Assembly: GCA_947176785.1 (NCBI GenBank)
Contig: CAMWSA010000141.1
Location: 1-8,744, forward strand
Source: an uncultured Lachnospiraceae bacterium
GTDB lineage: Bacteria; Bacillota; Clostridia; Lachnospirales; Lachnospiraceae
DNA: 8,744 nt
Reading direction: 5' to 3'
The translations under genes and the position numbers were made by a program. Below the pieces are notes generated by a model. That model was not told the origin of the DNA. It made no database searches and saw only the letters and a program-made list of their open reading frames with translations. This document shows, in pieces, positions 5,605 to 8,744 of this stretch (position 1 is its first letter; the number at the start of each line of letters is the position of its first letter).

Positions 5605-6558
5605 ATGAAGAAGCTGTTTTGGAAGTGTGCTTTATTTTGCTTCATTATTACGGCACTGTGTGCCTTTTTTCTGTTCTTGTCCGTTAAAGAACCCTTCCGT
5701 CCGATGATTGCCAGGCTGACAAGCTGTGAGGATTTCATGGATGAAAGCGGAATGCTGCCAGGCTTTGAAAAGGCCGGGCAGCAGGACCAAACCACGCAGC
5801 TGGTGACAGGCGACAGTATCTGCCGGCAGCTGTTTGCGCCGCTGGAACAATATAACCCGGAAAAAAGGGTTCTGGCTACCAATGCGGCACTGATGATGCC
5901 GGGACAATATCTTTTGGCCCGCGAATATCTGCAAAGCCATCCGGAGACGACAGATGTATTTCTGGTCATGCATCCGCTGACCCTTACCAGGACTTTTGAT
6001 CTGGAATGGGGTTACAGATATGCGGCCATGACTTATGTGGAAACGGATACCCTTCAATATCTGGACGAGAGTACCCGAAACGCCATGGAAGGGGCATACG
6101 GCGCTTTCTTTCTGAGAAAGGATACGGTATGGATGATAGAAAACTCCCCAATTTGCCGGAAACTTGGCCTGAATTATATGAATACCCATGGAAAACCTTA
6201 TGAGCAGAGCCACTCCTTTGAGATAGCGGATTTATATGTGGTGAGGCTGTATAATCTGTGCAGGGAAAACGGGGCGCGGCTGCATCTGTATTCTTCCCCT
6301 GTGGCAGAATATTACCGGGAGGAGATGGCGGTTCTGGCGGTTGAATACCAGGAAACCCGGATGAGTTCCCTGTTTCCGGATTATATGGAAGATATATGGT
6401 ACTATCCCGACGAATGGACAGAGGATTTAAGTCATTTCAGCGGAGAATATGCGCAGCGTGAAAGGCTGAACGAAATCATAGAACAGGCATATGGGCAGAC
6501 CCCGCTATGGGAAGGCCTGGATGTCGTGCCCTCCGATGCCGATTATACGTACAAATGA
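5605..6558 (+). CDS. Membrane-anchored SGNH-like protein, probable partner of the MBOAT O-acyltransferase
   Basis: A 317-residue protein with one N-terminal hydrophobic segment (about residues 5-27, after MKKLFWK) and a predicted extracytoplasmic domain. It has the two hallmark sites of an SGNH/GDSL-like fold: GDS at 69-71 with S71 as candidate nucleophile, and D274-x-x-H277 in EDLSHFSG near the C-terminus as candidate catalytic pair. AlgJ/AlgX- and DltD-like proteins of this kind complete acyl transfer begun by an MBOAT protein, and an MBOAT gene lies directly upstream. The 277-base gap between them is filled by a nested palindrome, so co-transcription is likely but not certain. The last four codons (Y-T-Y-K) and the TGA lie inside a repeat copy beginning at 6544, so the original C-terminus may have been a few residues different. 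The specific glycan is unknown. Confidence 0.75.
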   Translation: MKKLFWKCALFCFIITALCAFFLFLSVKEPFRPMIARLTSCEDFMDESGMLPGFEKAGQQDQTTQLVTGDSICRQLFAPLEQYNPEKRVLATNAALMMPGQYLLAREYLQSHPETTDVFLVMHPLTLTRTFDLEWGYRYAAMTYVETDTLQYLDESTRNAMEGAYGAFFLRKDTVWMIENSPICRKLGLNYMNTHGKPYEQSHSFEIADLYVVRLYNLCRENGARLHLYSSPVAEYYREEMAVLAVEYQETRMSSLFPDYMEDIWYYPDEWTEDLSHFSGEYAQRERLNEIIEQAYGQTPLWEGLDVVPSDADYTYK

Positions 6559-6632
6559 TTAGATTTCCCTTCCTGAAGGGCAGAGGTTGTCCGGTTACGC
6601 CGTCTGCGCCCTGCCGTGCTTGGAAAAGCTTA
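6544..6632 (+). repeat. 104-bp palindromic repeat, copy 3 (right end truncated)
   Basis: Begins TATACGTACAAATGATTAG, keeps TTCCTG, the core GTTACGC at 6594-6600 (offset 50) and TTGGAAAAGCTTA at offset 76, all without gaps relative to copy 1. The last ~15 bases (GCGCTCGTCAGTATA in copy 1) are missing. At that point the next copy starts, sharing TA at 6631-6632. The inner arms are decayed (AGGGCAG against CTGCGCCCTGCC). The SGNH-like gene stops inside it. Confidence 0.78.
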
Positions 6633-6734
6633 TACTTACGACGGATTAGATTTTCCTGCCAGCGCGGTACCTGTTGTCAAATTACGCCTCCTGTGCCGAG
6701 CAGGAATTGGAGAAGCTTGGCGGCCGTCAGTATA
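6631..6734 (+). repeat. 104-bp palindromic repeat, copy 4 (full length)
   Basis: It aligns without gaps to copy 1: TATACTTACGA at the left end, GATTTTCCT, the core ATTACGC at 6681-6687 (offset 50), GAGCAGGAATTGG, and CCGTCAGTATA at the right end. The inner helix is imperfect but pairable (CCTGC with GCAGG; CGGTAC with GTGCCG with one G.T). It abuts copy 3 in the same orientation. Immediately after it, a truncated reading frame begins, with TAA made from the repeat end. Confidence 0.82.
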
Positions 6735-6735
6735 A

Positions 6736-7203
6736 CGCGATATCCAGGGAGAGGCCGGCTCTACCGATCCGCAGCTTCAGATGGCCCTGCGCGCAATCGA
6801 CGGGTTAAATATAGCTTCACTGACGGAAAATGTAAAAGAGTATGCTGCGAAGGCAGTTCAAAGCGGGTTTTTATACAGGGAAGGGGATCGGCTTTATACG
6901 AAAATTCTGGTGTGCCCGATGAAGGAAGACGACAGACTGTTTGAAGTCAGCGAGAGACTTCGAGAAGGGTATTTTGAGGAAGAAGCCCGGGAGGCGGCTG
7001 GCAAGCTGGCGGCATTGATTAAGAAAACGGTCCCGAAGCATCTGCTTGGAGAATGGGAATATGCCAACGCACTTGCAAGCATGCAGTCGGTAAATCTGGT
7101 GGAAAATGCGCTGATTGAGCAAGGTATTCTGATACCGCCCAAGGACGGTATCGGGGCGGAGGGCTGCTGGATGAGCGTGTATAAGCCGGAGGAAAATGAG
7201 TGA
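6736..7203 (+). pseudogene. 5'-truncated gene remnant of unrecognised family
   Basis: An open frame runs from just after the TAA at the repeat end (6733-6735) to TGA at 7201-7203. The first ATG is at 6781 (140 residues), but no ribosome binding site precedes it. The in-frame residues before it (RDIQGEAGSTDPQLQ) look like normal coding sequence. The protein is soluble and helix-rich, with DRLYTKILVCPM near residues 37-48, acidic/Arg-rich helices, and a C-terminal GILIPPKDGIGAEGCWMSVYK. I do not recognise the family. The simplest reading is that an element-linked deletion removed promoter, start and N-terminus. A short functional protein from 6781 is possible but less likely. Confidence 0.5.
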
Positions 7204-7293
7204 AGAATTGCACAGGAGGAAGTTGATGGGAAAGACAAAAAGGAGGAGCTTTTAGGCAGGGGCGGAGAGTATGCCCGGATGTTTGCGTTACAG
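7204..7293 (+). pseudogene. C-terminal remnant of an ABC exporter ATPase
   Basis: Directly after the preceding stop, and in the same frame, the translation includes KKEELLGRGGEYARMFALQA followed by QY. This is the characteristic end of fused permease/ATPase ABC exporters (a GTHEELL...GGxYAxMFxLQAxYY-like tail). Nothing of the transmembrane domain, Walker motifs or signature is present. AGGAGG at 7214-7219 followed by ATG at 7226 opens only an 8-codon frame and is probably chance. The call rests on about 25 residues. Confidence 0.45.
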
Positions 7294-7294
7294 G

Positions 7295-7685
7295 CACAAT
7301 ATACTGGCGATTGCCAGAGCCACATATGTCAATGCGTTCGGCGCAGAAATAATATTACATGATCTATTGGCTCGTAAATGATTTAGATATGGTGTCGAGG
7401 CAAATCAGGAAAGCATTATATGCGGAGTTTGTGATTGGCAGTACGCGCATAGCGGCGGGGGATACCTTTGACTGTGCAGAGTTGAGTACGAATGTAAATC
7501 TGATGGTTCACATGAGTTCCAAAGAAGAAGCGCAGCATACCATATCGGTATTGGCAGAAAGCGAAACCATACTTTCTCCGCTGGAGCCGCATCCCAAACC
7601 GGATGATAATGGATGCGGTTCTGTTACGAAAGATCGCTTCGGCTACACATGAATTATTACGTGCCTGAATCTTGCGAAGCAGTAG
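7295..7685 (+). pseudogene. Broken VOC-superfamily (PhnB-like) protein
   Basis: Three pieces of one VOC/PhnB-type protein are visible. The N-terminal piece, ATYVNAFGAEIILHD, is in one frame and ends at TGA 7379-7381. The main piece is in another frame from about 7359: LYAEFVIGSTRIAAGDTFD, then STNVNLMVHMSSKEEAQ, then LEPHPKPDDNGCGSVTKDRF. It ends at TGA 7650-7652 after FGYT. After that stop the same frame continues IITCLNLAKQ and stops at TAG 7683-7685. The family has WIITC-type sequence at this point, so TGA probably arose from TGG. There is thus at least one frameshift or deletion, an internal loss near 7360-7400, and one nonsense change. An intact relative would have about 130-140 residues. 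Confidence 0.68.
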
Positions 7686-7760
7686 GAATATATGAGAAAG
7701 AATTCATTAGCCAGCAATGATTGGAGAATTTAATTTTCATCACTCAAAGGAGGTATTTAC

Positions 7761-8195
7761 ATGAAGGAAACTATTTTGACCCGCGCTGCTGAAATTATTG
7801 CCCAGCGCACCGTACGTCAGGACAAGGACAGCTTCGGCACTCTTATCACCATTGCCCCGGACGGTTCTCCTGTACCTACGACCATCAGTCCTTCTCGCAG
7901 CGAGGGAATACGCTGGATTACTTTTTGTACAGGGAAGGGTGCGCCAAGCCCTGTGCGCCTTGACCAAAACAACAAGGCTGCCGTGTGCCTGAACTCTCCA
8001 ACCTATCATATTTCTCTCACTGGTACGGCGGAGGTCTGCACCGATCCGGAAACCTGCCGGGAGATGTGGTACGAGGGCCTGGCAAATCATTTTTCCGGTC
8101 CAGATGATCCCAATCTCTGCGTGATACGCTTCACTACCCGGCGTTACAGCCTGTTTATTGACTGGGAATCGGTAAAAGGGGAAATAGACGGATAG
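7761..8195 (+). CDS. Pyridoxamine 5'-phosphate oxidase-like flavoprotein, small FMN-binding family
   Basis: A 144-residue soluble protein of the split-barrel flavin-binding group that also includes general-stress-protein-26 and HugZ-like members. Visible features are the N-terminal barrel strand FGTLITIAPDGSPVPTTISP (25-44), WITFCTGKGAPSPVRLDQN with the following NKAAVCL (52-77), YHISLTGTAEVCTDPE (82-97), and the C-terminal CVIRFTTRRYSLFIDWES (120-137). The length is full for this short family. An excellent AAAGGAGGT (7746-7754) lies 7 bases before the ATG. No convincing -35/-10 pair is visible between 7686 and 7745. It stands alone, with pseudogenes upstream and no gene close downstream, so the substrate cannot be inferred. 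FMN or F420 binding is a family expectation, not shown here. Confidence 0.85.
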   Translation: MKETILTRAAEIIAQRTVRQDKDSFGTLITIAPDGSPVPTTISPSRSEGIRWITFCTGKGAPSPVRLDQNNKAAVCLNSPTYHISLTGTAEVCTDPETCREMWYEGLANHFSGPDDPNLCVIRFTTRRYSLFIDWESVKGEIDG

Positions 8196-8331
8196 CCGAA
8201 CAAAGATCAGAAATATAAAATACATATTGGCGGATTGGGTTTGGTGTCGATCCTGTTTGATTGTTTATTTGTGGTGAATTAACAATACTACTTTTAGGAC
8301 TTGGCCGCCACTGTTTTGCGTCAGAAAATGT

Positions 8332-8377
8332 AAAATCGCCGCGCAACAACCTGGGCAGGCCATCGCGCAGCGATTTT
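8332..8377. terminator. Stem-loop terminator candidate, possibly bidirectional
   Basis: AAAATCGC (8332-8339) pairs with GCGATTTT (8370-8377), and GCGC (8341-8344) with GCGC (8365-8368), separated by one C.A mismatch. The loop contains a further CCTG/CAGG pairing. The A and T runs flanking the stem would give a U-rich 3' end on either strand. It lies 137 bases after the flavoprotein stop, with no gene between. Confidence 0.6.
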
Positions 8378-8463
8378 ATTCAATTCCAATTGTCCGCATG
8401 GGCTACTTCTGCAAGGATACCAAATATCCCAACACATTCAACCGCATCGTGGGTCTGAGGTAA
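8374..8463 (+). pseudogene. Possible 3' coding remnant
   Basis: The frame ending at TAA 8461-8463 reads MGYFCKDTKYPNTFNRIVGL then Arg from 8398, preceded by IPIVR. The composition (GYFCKDTKYPNTFNR) looks like real protein rather than random translation. No start or upstream domain is visible and I cannot name the family. It could be the tail of a deleted gene. Confidence 0.25.
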
Positions 8464-8524
8464 TTAACAATATACTGAGAAAAGAAGTAAAGAAAAACAG
8501 CTAGCTTTAATGGAAAAAGATATT

Positions 8525-8655
8525 ATAGCCTCTCGGAATCTCTAAGCTCTATTTCATGGGGCTTCTAATATTCCGGTCTTATGGGTTCCCCCACTTTTTA
8601 CGAATTATACGAATCAAAAGCCGCCATTTTCCGCCAAAAGATTCCGAGAGACTAT
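8525..8655. repeat. Long inverted-repeat element (MITE-like or IS-remnant)
   Basis: CTCTCGGAATCT (8530-8541) and AGATTCCGAGAG (8639-8650) are perfect 12-base inverted repeats. They extend to about 17 pairs with one mismatch (8525-8529 with 8651-8655). The 97 bases inside are AT-rich and non-coding, with a short C-run and a direct repeat CGAAT at 8601-8605 and 8610-8614. There is no clear target-site duplication at the edges. A MITE, or the joined ends of a deleted insertion sequence, fits best. Confidence 0.5.
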
Positions 8656-8744
8656 TTTTAGATTTGATGTATACAGCGTACCACGGTTAAATATAGCTGT
8701 CAAGCATAGGTAAGTATTGAATATAAGTGTTTGCTATTATATAG

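Larger units (their letters stand above)
8196..8744. other. Gene-poor 3' region
   Basis: No intact gene can be supported here on either strand. It contains the stem-loop at 8332-8377, the possible coding remnant ending at 8463, and the inverted-repeat element at 8525-8655. In 8196-8331 and 8656-8744 I see only AT-rich sequence without recognisable features. Confidence 0.6.

Noticed and set aside
7226..7252. Small peptide after AGGAGG at 7214-7219
   Set aside because: Only eight codons. The same bases in another frame encode the ABC exporter tail, which explains the sequence better.
7740..8225. A 161-codon minus-strand frame
   Set aside because: It is antisense to the well-supported flavoprotein gene, with no ribosome binding site or domain.
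8261..8458. A 65-codon plus-strand frame in the 3' region
   Set aside because: It passes through the stem-loop at 8332-8377, has no ribosome binding site, and its translation shows no family features. Another frame of its end looks more protein-like.

Overview
The window reads as Gram-positive, low-to-mid GC Clostridia, most likely Lachnospiraceae. The evidence is the ecfA1-ecfA2-ecfT-truA cluster, strong AGGAGG-type ribosome binding sites, and protein sequences typical of that family. No rRNA, tRNA, CRISPR array or intact transposase gene was seen. All supported genes are on the + strand.

Layout. (1) 1-322: intergenic, with one decayed and one intact copy of a 104-bp palindromic repeat, a weak terminator-like hairpin, and a candidate promoter for the ecf operon. 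(2) 323-3091: the energising module of a group II ECF vitamin transporter, ecfA1, ecfA2 and ecfT. A 50-bp short repeat copy ends ecfA1, and a 61-bp tandem repeat (2.5 copies) begins at the ecfA2 stop. (3) 3189-3935: truA. (4) 3942-5327 and 5605-6558: an AlgI/DltB-like MBOAT O-acyltransferase and a membrane-anchored protein with SGNH-like GDS and DxxH motifs, a likely two-part system for O-acylating an extracytoplasmic glycan. The gap between them holds a nested palindrome. (5) 6544-7685: a scar region with two abutting repeat copies, a 5'-truncated gene of unknown family, the tail of an ABC exporter ATPase, and a VOC/PhnB-like pseudogene. (6) 7761-8195: an intact small pyridoxamine-phosphate-oxidase-like flavoprotein. 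(7) 8196-8744: no intact gene, but a terminator-like hairpin, a possible 3' coding remnant, and a long terminal-inverted-repeat structure.

The most notable feature is a repeat family that I do not recognise. Three copies (130-233, 5389-5492, 6631-6734) are each exactly 104 bp. A fourth (6544-6632) is joined to the last. All four carry an RTTAYGC core at the same offset (50) and an asymmetric conserved shoulder (TTCCTGC on one arm, GCAGGAATTGG on the other), although the inner stem sequence differs between copies. Two 50-51 bp derivatives that lack the core sit at 1172-1221 and 3102-3152. The repeats supply the stop codon and terminal residues of ecfA1 and of the SGNH-like gene, and one abuts a truncated gene. 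They therefore appear to have shaped gene ends across this locus.
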